Positions 42,641 to 56,545 of a stretch of 64,000 nucleotides of DNA are shown piece by piece (position 1 is the stretch's first letter; every line of letters starts with the position of its first letter). Origin of the DNA: Ischnura elegans (taxonomy: Eukaryota; Arthropoda; Insecta; Odonata; Coenagrionidae); contig NC_060246.1 in assembly GCF_921293095.1 (NCBI RefSeq), positions 11,488,001 to 11,552,000 on the forward strand, read 5' to 3'. A model generated the notes under the pieces. That model was not told the origin of the DNA. It worked only from the letters and a program-made list of their open reading frames with translations, and made no database searches. Both the position numbers and the translations under genes were made by a program.

Positions 42641-44900
42641 AGCAACTAATTACGAAATCAATTTAAATCGATATCGATTATTAAATATTCGACTGTAGCA
42701 AAAAAATAGCATTAAACTAGGAAAACAAACATTGGAAGAGGTCGACCAGTTTATCACCAAATTACTTTAATCGCGTTCTTCCTTGAATTATTTGACGCAG
42801 CAGTACTGTGGATTGGAATTCCATGCTTAGAATTTTGAATGAAGTTAATTAACAATGACATGTGAATGATGCACAATTCGTTTAAAAAACCAAGTAGGGG
42901 TGATACATTAATGCGGGATTCCTCAGAAGAGTGGGAGAGAATAGAAGCCTAGTCAATATTTAAAGTGGAATACACACCATTATAATCGAACATATCTTGA
43001 AAAACAGATCTTGATGGCTTGATTAAAGCGATCCTCGACGGTCAAGTGGATGTTAAGAGCGGAAAAGTAAGACCTCTGATTTCGTATTTAAAGAACCAGA
43101 AATGAAGAAAATGAAAATGCATTAGAGAGATTCCATCGCCCTCCACGAGACATGATTAAATTAATATATATTATAATGACCCTCTCAAAATTTACGTGAA
43201 CTATGTAAATTTATAACAGCTCTCATTCCTACTAGTTGCCTACATAGTCACGGAGATTCATACCAGTTAACAGCAGAGGATTCATAGCATAAAACACTAT
43301 TATAAATTAGGAAATGATGAAATATCGAAATAAAAGTAATCACAGAATAAGTTTATATTTGCGCACCGCACAGGAATTAGTTCTTATCTAGCTACCAATA
43401 GATACAAAGAGAAGCAGAAGAGCTATACATATTCAAAGGCCTATCAAATGAAGTGAATGATATTGACTCACCATATTCCTTTAGCTTTCCTCTTCCTTGA
43501 AACCTCATCGGAATGCCCCATTCAACCCCAAACGATTAACGGAAGTGATCCACTACCCCAATATTAAACGAGGACCTGAAAAGAAAAGTTTGCATTAAAG
43601 GCTAGCAATATTCACGCACCCTTTACATGGAGCAAAAATTAAAGATTATGTTGATATTAAAGGCTACAACAAATTATCATACTACCGACCACAAAGTTGA
43701 AATAAATGGAAAAAAGAAAGTGCCAAGTGAAGTACTGTAAATCCAATTATGATCCCTAATATTCTATCCTAGGATTGTTGACCAGTGATGATGAATATTC
43801 TATTACTTTTCCTCATTGTATAATTATACGACCAATTATTGCGGAGCGGCTTTGGAATGGGAGATGCATGTCTTAACGAAATAAGTTGATGGCAATCTTC
43901 TAGGCTCACTCAAAATATATGCCGATATATCAAGGACTTTTCCGAATGCCCCGTAGAAACTTATATTACGTGGAATAACTCGCCATTCAGATACCAATTA
44001 GAGAAATTCTTTAAAGGATGAATAAGGGTTCCTGGCTAATAACTTAAGAAATCGCGGATGGGAGCTTTATTTTGAAATTTCACGTTCTATCAAAATGAAA
44101 AACGAAGCACCGTGGCAGGCATGAAATACACTGTTCCACGTCCTCATTTAATACCTTATATTTATTGTCACTGCGATAAAATTCATCATTTTTACCTGCG
44201 TTAAAAAGTAACTAATCTGCTGAAATAAAGAAGTAAGCTACCGGATTGCCGTAAGGATCTTAATGCCTACAATCAATCCGTTATCTTTGATGTCCTAAAA
44301 CTACGATAAATGTAAAGATAAAACCACCCACAGGTTACTTACTCATTTCAAATGTCGACATTTCATAATGGAATGCAATTTTCACAATTTACGCTTAGCA
44401 CACTCGGAAAAAAATTGTTACGTACTTAGTCAAGTGGCCAACGAGAAGAATGATCGAGTATTTGCTCTGGCAACAAATCAAGTACACGATATAGTCCATT
44501 GCCGATATACTTTTCATAAAATCTCGAAAAAATTCAATTCTTAGGTCACAAGATAGAGACTAAAATCAGTAAGCCAGTAACCGGCGAGGGTACTTCCCTA
44601 TCACTAGCGTTCTTTAAAAAAAACTATCCTTACACTAACCTAATTAACTTCGAGACACATGTCACACGGGGTAACAAAAGTTCGAATGTGAAGACAGTTG
44701 GCGTAATAAATATTGTCACTCAAAATATATGACACTCTGATCACGATATCTGAATGGAATTAAACAAATTGTATTTGCGAAGTATCCTACACTTCAGAGA
44801 ATAAATTGAATGTGCATTGAAAATAATACGAAAAGGATTCACCAAAGAAGTAATTAAGGTACTCACCTCTTAACCCCAGGAGAGCTTGCCGCGAACTGAA
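42641..44900. other. No supported gene
   Basis: Likely old repeat DNA; no recognisable motif on either strand. Confidence 0.35.
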
Positions 44901-44929
44901 GTCCAGAAAGAGGGGGAGGGGATGTTCCG

Positions 44930-45500
44930 ACACTTCGTCAGCCACGTCACGTGTGCCTGTGACGTCACGATAATTTCGAACCGATTTATTCTTTAAGGCA
45001 ACGAAAAACCGGAAAAACCGCTGAATATCGTAGATTTAAGACGATTTAAAAGTTTATAATATATAATACTTCAATAAATACGTTTACGTTCTATATTATA
45101 ATTGAAAAATTTATCGCGCGGAAAATCAATAATACGCTTAACCAATAAGATTCGTTCATTTGGTTCCGCTGTTATACAAAAATAGCGCGAATTTCTCAAG
45201 CGGCTAACGGTCGAAACTCACGTGATCAATGTTCCAGAATTTCCTAGTCATCTGCGAAGGTCATTAGTAACGTTTGCAAAACACGTCATCGCATTACGAA
45301 AAACAGTATAACAGGGTATCAACGGTCTTCATTCAACTGTCGTCCGCAAAGCAGCACCTCCCCTCCCCCCTACTTACGAAGAAAGCACACCCCATTCCCT
45401 CACCAGCCGTCATTTCGACAAAGTCACACTTCTGAATATTTTAAAATTGTTAAATTAATTTCCTGGAAGTTTCATCAGTTCCTTCGTTCGTTGAAGTCAC
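44930..45500 (+). promoter_or_regulatory. CpG- and CRE-containing patch, possible promoter
   Basis: TGACGTCA at about 44960 (in GTGACGTCACG), nearby CACGTCACGTG and several CGCG-containing sites stand out from the AT-rich surround. It lies upstream of the small two-exon candidate at 45510. There is no direct evidence for transcription. Confidence 0.2.
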
Positions 45501-45509
45501 CGTCTCATT

Positions 45510-45593
45510 ATGCGGAAACGAGGATGGAGAGCGATTACTACAAGCTACATATCATCAGAATTACTGAGAAGAAATGCAGCGGTATTTACTGAG
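45510..45593 (+). CDS. Candidate first coding exon of a small two-exon gene
   Basis: ATG at 45510 opens 28 codons (MRKRGWRAITTSYISSELLR...) ending exactly at a consensus donor, GAG|GTAAGT. The exon ends in phase 0, and the next good acceptor, at 46476, opens in phase 0. No similarity recognised; short length makes chance likely. Confidence 0.25.
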
Positions 45594-46476
45594 GTAAGTG
45601 AGCGAAAGCATTTTCATGAAATAGTGAAAAGAGAAAATAATTTTAATCACGACTATCCTCACGGATAAACATGTCTCAAATATAGCTCATCATGTAAAAT
45701 GTTAGCATAAGCCAGTGAATAGCGGAGATATGTAGTGAGTTCACAAACGATAAGAGCGTTGATAATCCCATTGTGTGATAAGTACATACGGGATAAGATT
45801 ATTTGCTTGCTCTTTAGTGCATAAAAACTCTCTAATTAACGATTCGCATTTTCATCGATGTAACAAATTTATCGAATAATTAAAAATGGAAACCACACTG
45901 AGCATTAGTATCTTCAATTCAATCAAGGTTGTATGCATTGCTTAGCTGAATACTCCTTCGGATCTACGTATCATTTCGGTGGTAAAGATTCCATGACACG
46001 GAAATATTATATTGATGTACGCCAGCCGCAAATGTGTTATTCGATAGTCTCATAATTGCTGCCCTAAGTTTCATCGTAGAATAACTTACGAGTGACTCCG
46101 AAAAAATTATTTTTAATCTTTTTCATTAGTCGAGCGTAAACCATTATCCTATACAGAGTCAAATAAGGAGATTTCAATTGCTTCGAAGATCTTTAATCTT
46201 CCTTATGATCTATGGTATTTTATTAAGTCCGCAATGTGATCATCTTCTTTCACTATACCACAGATATCGATAAAGCATGCTAATTTGGATGCTCGTTTTT
46301 ACATTTGTTCATTTATAATGGCCTTAGTTAGTAGCTATCACACATTTCTTGGCCTCAAAATAGTGTCGCTAACTAAGCCTGATAATTTATGTCATTATAC
46401 GTTCATGTGTACGTCGATGAAATTAACAGCTCTTGATATAAATATCAAAATAACATAGTAGTATTTATTTTTTCAG

Positions 46477-46539
46477 GTCATTCGCAGATTCGTTTCCCTT
46501 ATAGACAAACTCAACTTAAGCCATGACCGGGTGGCGTAA
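46477..46539 (+). CDS. Candidate second coding exon of the small gene
   Basis: The acceptor TTTATTTTTTTCAG precedes 20 codons (VIRRFVSLIDKLNLSHDRVA) and a TAA at 46537-46539, in phase with the exon at 45510-45593. The combined product would be 48 residues, basic at its N-terminus and without a signal peptide. AATAAA occurs about 350 bp downstream (near 46892). Confidence 0.25.
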   Translation, partial: VIRRFVSLIDKLNLSHDRVA

Positions 46540-49125
46540 CCAGATGCTGTCATCATTCTACAAAGAGATTGCTAAATGTTTCATTACGAACCAACTGAAT
46601 ATATATGTCACTTCGAAAGTTACTATTCCAAGGAAAGCATAAGAACGGACAGATGGAATTAATTTCTTTCCGCAAAGACAGACAACATTCTTGGTCTTCA
46701 TCGTCGAATCTTACTCGAGGCAAGTCATATCGTTAGCCATTCATCAATTGAATTTATCACTTGGTAACGACTCACATTATTTATATTTCATATGCCAAAT
46801 GTTATTCTTGATCGAAGGTATAAATACTGGCATCTTGAGTAGCTTTAAACATATTTTAAATTGATAACAGCTTTTGTTTAATTTTCCCATAAATAAAACC
46901 ATTTTCAGTTAGAATTAATGGTGGATTTTTGGCGCCACTATGAGTTAGCTTATTAGAGGTTCTGTTTTAGAGAGGTTAAGTGAAGGAGATTTCGCAACAG
47001 ATCAGCGGAGCCACAATGACTCAACACTAACATTTTTGCAAACCGCAAAGAAAAGCTGTAAGGAAATAATCACTGAATTTCAGCTTCAGCATCCGCCAAG
47101 TTCATTGTCATTAGCTTGGTCACCTCTACTACAGGGAAATCTCAATTGCTAAATTGGAACTAAATGAGTTTATGGTTTTAATCAACACGTTTCTGAATGG
47201 GAATATTTCTGAATGTGCAATTCAGACTTAGGAATCGAGGTTTGATTATCAGTAATGTGTAATTTGGTGATAATGGTCGTAGTCAAAAAAAGCTGAAAAG
47301 ATACAATTCGTCCGCCTCATAACTTTTAGACATGAGATAAACCGACAAAATATTCGTTCAATATACTTGAATATTCTTTGCCAACTGACGAGATATGGCA
47401 GCACAACAGGAAAGGTTTCGTGATTTACTTCAGCTGTCAAACGGTTTCGATTTTTCCGTTGACAGGTTGACGAAGAAAAATATGGGGAGGGGTTTATCTT
47501 GGATAAACAAACGAACGAAGTATATGGGGCAGAAATAATGAGTAAGCTTCTACAGATTTAGACAGTATGCAAGGGATCAATTGAAGGTATATACCCTGAA
47601 AAACGGCAAAGAATAGCTTTATGATATAGCCAATGAAAATTGGTGGCCGAGTCACGCGATGGCGAAATAGCAATAATAGCATTTCATACCGATCGAACTC
47701 AATTGAAAATCCTTTTTTTATACCGCTATATTGCAAAAAAGGATAGCTCCGACATTTAGTATTTTTTATTTAGAAAGAGACCCCACGAATTGGGTAAATA
47801 ATTTTCCTTCTCAGCAGGTAATCAATTTTTTTTCAAAGAATTTTCTGCAAACACTACTTAACCTCCATGTTGAATAAAACTGCAAGAGGAGAAGACTCCC
47901 TACCTATTACCTGCTGCCGGGTCCATCGGCGACAGAGCACAGCTTTACAACAGCGACTCTCCAAAATACTTGTATTCACAAGCACTTCACATTGAACACA
48001 ACACTGACAATGAATTATTTGGTGAACCCTAGACACATTCACTTCACTCTTTAGCTGAATGAACACTCGCTCAATGGGATGAGTAACGCATTCAGGTAAC
48101 TTCACATAATTCCATGAGACATGCACACTGCTGCCATGATAATGAAGAACCAATGATTATTATCCAAGCGTTGAGGCAAAGGGTTGAAGATATCGCTGAT
48201 GCCATGATGTAAGGATTGCACCGTCATTCAATGAATTAATGCATTGTTCACTCCAGCTCCTGTAAACTGTAAAAAAAACAAAAAGGAGATTTAAGCTATA
48301 ACACTAAAAATTCGGTACTGATGAAAGTAGGAGTTCTTAATCATCATATTCGAAAGGAATGTGAAGTCTAAGCCAAGAATGTGGGTACAGAAAGTGGAAT
48401 AATAGTGACCAAATCATATTGCCGAAGAATATTACCTTCTTGAACAAAATTATTAACTAGTATGGTTTAATTTGTAGATTATCATGTATCAATAGGTTAT
48501 TTATGAGAACATGACTTACCCGTACACTTCAGCGACGGAGAATCGACCTCCTTACCCTAGCCGAACTGCTGAGAGACTAAAACTTAACTCGGTATGATAG
48601 AATGGGGAATTGAGGGAAACCCAAAGTGACGCACAGCCTATTACTAACAGTCCTGAGAGGTAAAGGGGGGCGGGGAATCACTAAGGATATAAGGGGAGGT
48701 TGCCGTGAACAAATAGCTCAAGTCCGAGTCAAAATTGTTGGCACGATTTCGAGTCGAAGTGCATCGCGAAGGCGTTCGGGAGAGGTTCGGTTGGCGCGAC
48801 GTAGGGTGGAGAGCTGGTTGTTAAGGGGAGGTAATGAAGGAAGAGAAGAGGGGATGGGGGAAAAGGAGTCAGGGCGCCACAAAAGATACCCTATACATTC
48901 CTCTCGTGACGTCACATGCATTGTTCACAAGGTTCGTTTTACTGCGAATAGTCGCAGAGTGAGCTCTTATGTCAACTTAACTTTGTTAAAGCAATGAATT
49001 TACAAGTTCGAGTTAAAACGTGAAACAATGAACCGAATCACATATATATGGACGTATGCGAAATGCTATGGTATGACCGTGCGGCAAAATGCTATGCTAT
49101 AAATGAATTTAGCTATGACCGTGCG
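46540..49125. other. No supported gene
   Basis: A GC-richer patch at 48600-48960 contains an arginine-rich open frame (48626-48997) and another TGACGTCA near 48908, but no recognisable protein. The remainder is AT-rich. Confidence 0.35.
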
Positions 49126-49205
49126 GTGTGCATGCGGTGGTCCTATTTCATGCTGTATGTTGGTGATTAATCACCCCCTGCCAAACACCCGAAAAGTGGC
49201 TCGCC
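49126..49205 (+). repeat. LINE 3'-end fragment
   Basis: Same block as at 40367-40455: TTCATGCTGTATGTTGGTGA then ATCACCCCCTGCCAAACACC. Confidence 0.5.
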
Positions 49206-49207
49206 GA

Positions 49208-49590
49208 GTATAAGGTAGTTTCCTTCATCAAAGAAACCGAAAGGCATTGATTGCGATTTGTTACCCACCATTACTGTATTCATAATATACAAATTATTTC
49301 GTTTTATAAATACCGGTTTAGACGAATGGCAATGGTCCATTTTTATCCTCATTTGAAAAGGGCCAGATTGGCGCCCATGCGATGCCACTCCACGTGACGT
49401 CACAGGGACCTAGTTTCTATAGGAGAAGATAGGAGTTATACATCGTCTGAGATTACCAATGCATGCATGAGGCGCAGAGCTCAGGGAAATGTGTCTTAAT
49501 AATCACCTATTAAAACTGGCTAAGGTCGGAAAGTTTTCTTCATTTGATAAGGTATTAATAAACCTTTTTTCAGCCAAGCGCTACCATCCA
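49208..49590 (+). repeat. Dispersed repeat family 2, copy 1
   Basis: About 370 bp beginning GTATAAGGTAGTTTCCTTCA is shared with 62283-62645 in the same orientation at high identity. Landmarks are AAAGGCATTGATTGCGATT, ATTGGCGCCCATGCGAT and CATCGTCTGAGATTACCAAT. It follows directly after a LINE 3' fragment. No coding potential; family unknown. Confidence 0.8.
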
Positions 49591-49796
49591 GCAAGGTACT
49601 CAGCTATCCGCTAGCATCCTGCGTCCTATCAGCGCTCAGAGCCTCGATCAAGGTCACCTCACAAGGCGGGAGGGGGAACCAGAAATACGTCACACGGAGA
49701 GATTTCCTTACCCGTCGCGTTTTCGCGCGCTTGAAAATTTTCACTTTTCATTTAATCGCGAAAAATAGATGTCGTCATTTAAAAATCTAAAAGCGT

Positions 49797-49865
49797 GAAA
49801 TACGTATTCCAGGAGTAATAATCGTCCGATATAGGCAATAAAATATAAAAGGAAACCACCCTATT
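49797..49865 (+). repeat. Short dispersed repeat shared with 55181-55249
   Basis: CCAGGAGTAATAATC, TAGGCAATAAAA and AGGAAACCACCCTATT occur in the same order and spacing in both places. Confidence 0.65.
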
Positions 49866-50220
49866 ATGATGATGTAGAAGAATTAAAACATGCCCTTTTT
49901 TCTGTTCAAATACTAAATGCATTAACACATTTCCTTTCACGTTTTTATGTTTCCCATTACCAAGCATAAACACCAAGTAGAAGTTCTTAATCATTATACA
50001 CAAAAGAAACTTGTCATGTATGTTTTTTATGATAAGTCCTAATTCGATTATTTTAGTAAGCTTCAATGGCTCAAATCAAGTATAAAGTATTACGGGATTT
50101 ACTTCCATCCAAATGTCAATTCATTTTCGTAGCATGAACTGTGGCATCGAGAACTGCAATACATTATTTATTATTTACTATCACCGCTTAATATTTAATA
50201 TTATTGTATCATTTTTATAC

Positions 50221-50525
50221 CTGGGTGGAGGTCGTGGGGATGGCGGTATGTGACGAGGTTTGTAGCCTTCTGATACCCCGGGAAACCAACCACCTCAATT
50301 ATGCATAGTTTAAAAATAATGGCTAATATTTTATTCCTGAATATTTTCATTTCTGTTCAGTTATTTCTCTCTGTCTTTTTGATCTTCCAGATTTGAGTTA
50401 ATATTCTGTGCTTGAGTATTGTATATTTTTTAATTCTTTTTTGTATGTTCTTTTTCATTTCCGAGGGTCGTCTTTTTCAATCTCCAATGGGTCATGAATA
50501 AAAGACGAAGTGATTGATTAAAAAT
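50221..50525 (+). repeat. Possible LINE 3' UTR remnant
   Basis: It ends GGGTCATGAATAAAAGACGA then AGTGATTGATTA, the kind of poly(A)-signal-plus-TGAT tail seen at CR1/Jockey 3' ends. No coding sequence remains upstream. Confidence 0.3.
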
Positions 50526-51296
50526 CATTTCATTGCTTACTGTAAGTATGCTTTTGCATAACCTCCGGCTTTGCCGCCCAGGCGATTGATGTTCTTAATA
50601 GATCGTGCTGCGAATGCCGGCATCCTGAATCTAACCGTCCGCTTTTAAACGCCTTTTCCTAGCCAAATGTTCACTGCGGCGAAATATGTAAGTCAAAAAT
50701 TACCAGTTCATTATTGCACAGAGGGTGGTCGTACACGTAAGGTAACTTCCTTCCACACGTTTGAATTAAAATTTCATTAGTAATTCTTCAATCGACATCA
50801 AGCCATTGCATAATGTCATTTGAAGTATCTTGCTCGAGATAAAATTAATCCAACATTCACAATATCGTCAAAGTTAATATCTGTGACATGTTTCTGAAAG
50901 AATTTCTTCGCGACCTAGGCAAATTACGATAACATGAAATACTTAAAATTCCAATTTGAAATAGCATAAAGCCTACCATATTAAATCATTCTGAATTTCA
51001 TTTTACGCCCATTAGGCACCATGTATTTCTCTCTTATCAACCTTAATTCAGCAGCATCTTGTCACCCTTTTCTTCTGTAATTACTAAGTCTATTAGTTAA
51101 GAGCATACATGATTCCATCGCCTACTAAATGTTCAATTACTTCCTGAAAACGGGCGTGTGAGCGTAAACCAAAATTTTAGGAACCATTCTCAACCATTGA
51201 ATTTAAATATATATTGTAAATTATCTAAATGACCTGAGCCTCATTGGCTAGGCTATTACAAAAAGGACGAGTTTTTCAAACATGAAGAAGTGTTCA

Positions 51297-52745
51297 TCTT
51301 TATCTACATAATACCCCGCAAGCCGCCTAAAAGGCATGAGGGAGGGGGTTTCAGGATTTAGGATTTAGTGTATGGATTAGGATCTGTTTACACATAAAAA
51401 TGAAGTGCCCTAACGAAGTTGGGACTAGCGTTTATTAAATTCCTTTATGGTGCAGGGGAAAAACGAATTCCCATATCTATCCGTTCGGAAAAATATGTCT
51501 TAATTTATCGCTTCTATTGGACCTGGAAATACAGTTTGGCTCTAATATTTCGTTCTCCGCGTCGCTCTTAAAGATTTTCAATTGTTCACGCAGTAGAACC
51601 CCTAGCGCGCAGCCTACGAGTCTCCAGCGGCTCCCAGCCTAATTCGATTAACATCTGGGTAGGGCTGTCCGTATGCCCGTAGCAGTTTTAAACGAAACCG
51701 GCATCCTTCCTTTGTATTTTTTTCAGTTCGCGGATTAAGTCTCTCTTCATCGGATCCCATACGCTCGCTGCATATCAAGGTACCGTTAGACAAGTGCGAA
51801 ATAGCACCTTTCTTTTACTTTCTCATCCGTAAATCTTCCCACATTACGCTTGACGAATCCTAATTTCTTCATGGATATTCCGCAAATATTCCTTATATGT
51901 GTTCCCCACGAGAGGTTTGACGTAACTCCCAGGTACTTCACTTCTAGGTCTAATGCCTTTATGTTAATACCATCCATTGCATAAACATGGTTATAGTTGG
52001 ACGAATTCCGCAAGAAAGGTACCGTCATGCATTTGCTCAGGTTAACTTCAAGTTCCCGCTCTTGGCTCCACAAGTGAACGTTGTTGAAGTCCGATGATAG
52101 AATACATAGAGTGATCACTTATTCCGCGATAGATGACAGCGTCGTCAGCAAATAAACGTATTTTAATCCTAATACGGGAGCAGAGATCATTAATGTATGC
52201 AATGAACAAAAGGGGGCCGAATACGCTTCCTTGCGGAACACATGATGTAACTTTTACCGCGTCAGAGCTAATTTCGTCAAGAGCTACTACTTTTTGTGTA
52301 ATATCACTGAGAAAGTCGCGCATCCAGTTTGCCTCTGTTTCGTTTAATCGCTCTGACTGTAATTTTTATAAAAGTTTGTTGTGAGGTACCGTGTCGAAAG
52401 CTTTCATAAAATCTAGACATAGTGCGTCAACTTGTCTTTCCGATTCACCAGATTTTAGAACATCGTGAAGAAAGAGCGCGAGCTGTGTTTCGCACAAACT
52501 ACCCTCTCGGAATCCGTGCTGACAGTCACGGAGGAAGTTACCTCTATCCAAGAAAGTCATTATATTGCTCACGACGATATACTCAAGTACTCAATATTGC
52601 TCAGATATGCTCAAGTACAAGTCTATATTCGAGGTTAATGAAATGGGAGGGTATATGCTGGGGTCAGGTCTGTTTCCCTTTTTGAATATCGTTGTAATGC
52701 TTGAAATTTTCCAGTCTAGCGGTAACTTTTATATGTTATAATGTA
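51297..52745 (-). pseudogene. LINE remnant B: reverse transcriptase, 5'-truncated
   Basis: On the minus strand: LPLDWKISSITTIFKKGNR (about 52740-52680), QHGFREGSLCETQLALFLHD (about 52520), CLDFMKAFDTVPHNKLL, then VPQGSVFGPLLFIAYINDL (about 52240), the catalytic FADDAVIY (about 52150), VKYLGVTSNLSWGTHI (about 51940) and EKVKERCYFAL (about 51820). The 3' UTR ends with a GGCGGCTTGCGGGGTATTATGTAGATA-type tail at 51297-51330. It is the same family as remnant A and better preserved, but has frameshifts between all blocks. Confidence 0.8.
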
Positions 52746-55180
52746 GTGGACTAATTCCGATTTATTTAAAACACAGCACCTCTCAAACAGCATCACCATG
52801 AATTCCGCTGTACGAATAATGCAAAGGACAACGAGAGCGCAACGCAAGACAACACAACGGACACTCTACGTCATCTATTCACCAACTCTGATGAGGACAC
52901 GATGGTCTCTTTGGGGGTTTTATCGGCTTTCCTAAAGTTTCGGACGAATACCACATCACAAGGCATCACGGATGGAGAGAGTTCCAGATGGTTTGTATTT
53001 AACTCTGTCTGCCACATGGTCATTAATGCATGTATTAAATAATAATATCTTATTGACAAGGCTTGACGACGAACAGATACTATATTCTTGATGTACTTAT
53101 CTATTATACCTTATTAAATGAGGTTCATGGCTAAATTTTGGGGCAATGCCCAAGTTTGCCTAAAAATATTGTTATGCAATAATTTATGTCGATGCCAAAA
53201 TTTGTACCATTAGCATTTTGTAACCATCCATCAGAATTACTAGCTTCATTTAAGCAGATTAAATGTATGGCAATTATTTAGTAATAAATAAAAATGAAAC
53301 ATCAACGTCGATGGAGCAGCAGCAGCAGAGAGTTTTAAGAGGTAAGGATAAAGTTTTTCTATCCTATTAGCATTTATGGTAACGTGATAGAACATTAGAG
53401 ATAGGCCTTGTAATGGCGGCTTGACATACCATCCCAAGAACAGAGTGATGTGTTCCAAATGCCCTCCCCAAAGTGCTACGGCAGGCAAGACGCAATCTTT
53501 GAAAAATCTCCGCCTCCCAGTACTTGTATCCGGTGGAACATATAACTATATTATAGTATCCGGTAATATAACTGTGTATAACTAGTTTTGTATTCGGTAA
53601 CACAGAGTATGAAGCCACTATAGTTATCACATCAGCCAGACCCCAGAGTGTTACCTTAAGAATAAATTATAAATTTCTCGTCGCCCTTGCTAAATTTCAT
53701 TGACTCAATTCATGTTGTACAGTTGTTTAAAAACTCCGCCTATAGTGTAGTAGGTTTCTAATTGTGAAATTTGTTTAAAAACTTAGCTCACAAAAAAGGG
53801 TTTGTATATATTTATAGATTTTAAATCAATCGTTCACTTTAATAGATTCACTTTCCAACACCCGTTGAGTAGGGCAATCCCCGTAGCCAGCAACCGAGGA
53901 AATTTTTCAAGGAAATCCCGGGTAAGAACCGTATCACCCAATAAGTGACACAAATGAAACATGTAAGTCTTAAAATATCCTGTTTTATGTCACTCTATAA
54001 TTTTTGTCAGCAAAGAAGGCTTATGTGCTGTGGTAATGACAACTATGTGAGACAATTTCATGATCGTCAATTATAATAAAAGAGCAGCAATGCTGTCACA
54101 TTTTAAAATGTTAACACATTTTGAATCGGAATTGAGAAAGGAAACGACCTTCAAGAAGAAACATTGAAAAGATGAAATAAAAAACGAACAACATGTGAAT
54201 TGTGAGCGCACATGAGGTTGAATCAAAGGTATTTTCTTCAATTATTATGGCATTCCTGGAAAGCTATTATCGTATGAGAGATTAACCGAGATAAGTAGGT
54301 TGCCAAGTTACACCCATCTTACGATACAGTTTGCATTTGGATTTTAAAATGAAATTAATTGTAATAGTATTTTTCACATTTTCCCCTTAAGAGAACTAAC
54401 AAAATCGCATAAGGTAAAAAATTAAAAACTAAATATTACTTTGATGCGTGACGTAAGGTGGGCTTGGACTGCCAGAGGGTGGTGCATTGGAAATCTATTC
54501 GAAGACTACGGGGTTCCGATAAAGAGTGATGCTTAGGTACACCTCCCTCCCCCACCGCTAACAATAATGCTCGGAGCAGAAGGTGGCTTTGGAATAGCAA
54601 TTCCCAACCCTTTTCCTGAATTGGCGAATGTCACAGCCCTGAGATGAACTTCGATTGGATTATTGAGACCAATGGGACTGCATAGACGAGGCCCAATTCC
54701 ATCGCATGGGAGGCTGATTTCTGTGACCACTTCGGTAGCATATTAATCGATTTCCAAATATGTCCGCGGCACGGTGTTGAGTGGAATGCGATCCATTTTT
54801 TCCAATAATATGTAGTACATAGCAATGGCAGTACATATTATTCTAAAATGCCTTTTATGATTTTGAATAATGTGCACCTTAATGAAAATAACAAATATTC
54901 TATTTATTTGATTTTCATAATTGATAATAACAAATTTGGGGAAAATAGTTTTCTCAATACGCATTTTTCATCACATGTGAACACATAGGGTACCAAAACT
55001 TTCATGCCAGAAGTCTGTTAAAATTATAACATTAAAATTCTACTTAACAATTAAAAGCGTGCAGAACAAAACGAAGAATTCATTTCAAAGCATAAAGAAT
55101 TGGAATTACTCAAAAATCGTTGACAGTTGAACCAGTTCTAGAGTTCATTCCAGCTGTGAGGAGTATCATAAATGATTAGT
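52746..55180. other. No supported gene
   Basis: AT-rich. A small degenerate repeat of GTATCCGGT/GTATTCGGT followed by ATATAACT-like sequence lies at about 53528-53600. Confidence 0.35.
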
Positions 55181-55249
55181 GAAATATATACTCCAGGAGT
55201 AATAATCTTTCGATTTAGGCAATAAAAAATAATAGGAAACCACCCTATT
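55181..55249 (+). repeat. Short dispersed repeat, second copy
   Basis: Matches 49797-49865. About 110 bp further right, CCTGAAGACGATTGCAGACT then CGAAGCGTC resembles the CTGAAGA...GAAACGTC motif found at Penelope-type ends in this window. Confidence 0.6.
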
Positions 55250-56097
55250 GAACGGTTCAATTGAATATTTTTCAATTGAAAAAATTTACAAATAACAAAT
55301 TCATGGGGGATTAGTTTTTGGGTTTCCAGACGGTTCCAACGGTTTTTCAGATCATTCACCCTGAAGACGATTGCAGACTCGAAGCGTCGGTGCTGAAATA
55401 CCCTTGGACCCGGCTGGGAACCCGAGAACTCTTCCTCCAGTCTATTTCCCGGGAAAACCTTAGGCCCTTCATAGAAATTCATCCTATATGGTAAACTTAT
55501 TAGTAGGTCTTTAATGCATAAATATTTTTATATTAGGTCTGTTATACTTAAATTTTAAATTTTACGAATTAAATTTAAATTAAAAAATAAATAATTTATA
55601 TTTTACGAATTTAAATTTTACGAATCCCGAATCCTGAATAAATAAAATATGCAAACAGAAATGAAAGATAAAATCTTTTTAGAAGCAGTGTAGTAAAAAC
55701 TTTAATTGGGCTTTTCCCCTGGCGAAAAAGAATGGTAACATTTGTGTAACCTAATGGTAACTTTTGAGTGTACCATTAGTGTAGGAAAATGGTAAACTCT
55801 GTGAAGGCTGTGTGTAACCATAGTGTACATAGTTATAACTCCAGTGTACAATCTGTGTAACTTTGTGGTAAAGTGGCCCAATCTCTGTAGGTTTTGTGTG
55901 TAACTTGTGTAACAATTGGCGCTGAATTGTGTGCAATGAGTACACAGTCTGCAGTGGTACATGATGTACACTATAGTACCATTTAGTACACAGGTGTACA
56001 ATAATGGTAACAAGGGTACCATGCAATTAGGATTAAAATTAAAAACATAAATGCAGGAATGTTTAAAAATCAATCTTTATTGCTGTTTGAAGAAGAA

Positions 56098-56152
56098 CTA
56101 TAAATCATCTATTGTTGCCTCCTCTACTCCCTCTTGATGATCTTGATAGTTC
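56098..56152 (-). CDS. Candidate last exon of the DUF4806-like gene
   Basis: Minus-strand acceptor TTTTTCATTTAACAG precedes an open block to a TAG at 56098-56100. In one frame it reads NYQDHQEGVEEATIDDL; in the frame that joins the upstream exon it gives a shorter tail. The correct frame is unresolved. Confidence 0.25.
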
Positions 56153-56439
56153 CTGTTAAATGAAAAAGTAAAATTAAGAACATTTGTCAAGCAAAATTTT
56201 ATAACTTGATAAAATGGACAAAAATTTGGTTTAATGCATAACATTACACTTTCTGTCAAAACAATCTTTCTTTTTTTTTAATGAAATGAAACAGTGGTTG
56301 AGAGAACCTTATTTTTCACAACATTTTCATAAATAAAAACCCCTTATGTTACTGCTCTTATTTATTTTACCTCATACCATGTTGATTCCAGCCAACTTAT
56401 ATTAAGCCAATAGGTAAAATAAAATTTGAAGTAACTTAC

Positions 56440-56545
56440 GAAGCCAGGCTCCTGAGATTTTCTTCTTCCCCAAGCCAGTGTTATGTCTTCCATTTAAATC
56501 GCTGGCCAGCTTTGACAACATGGTCATCACCTCTGCGGACTTTTG
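56440..56545 (-). CDS. Candidate exon of the DUF4806-like gene
   Basis: The minus-strand frame SAEVMTMLSKLASDLNGRHN then TGLGKKKISGAWL ends at a consensus donor (CTTC|GTAAGT). The acceptor edge is uncertain (near 56545). Confidence 0.3.

Noticed and set aside
48626-48997. Arginine-rich 123-codon ORF
   Set aside because: Low-complexity composition in a GC-richer patch, no motif, no splice or promoter support.
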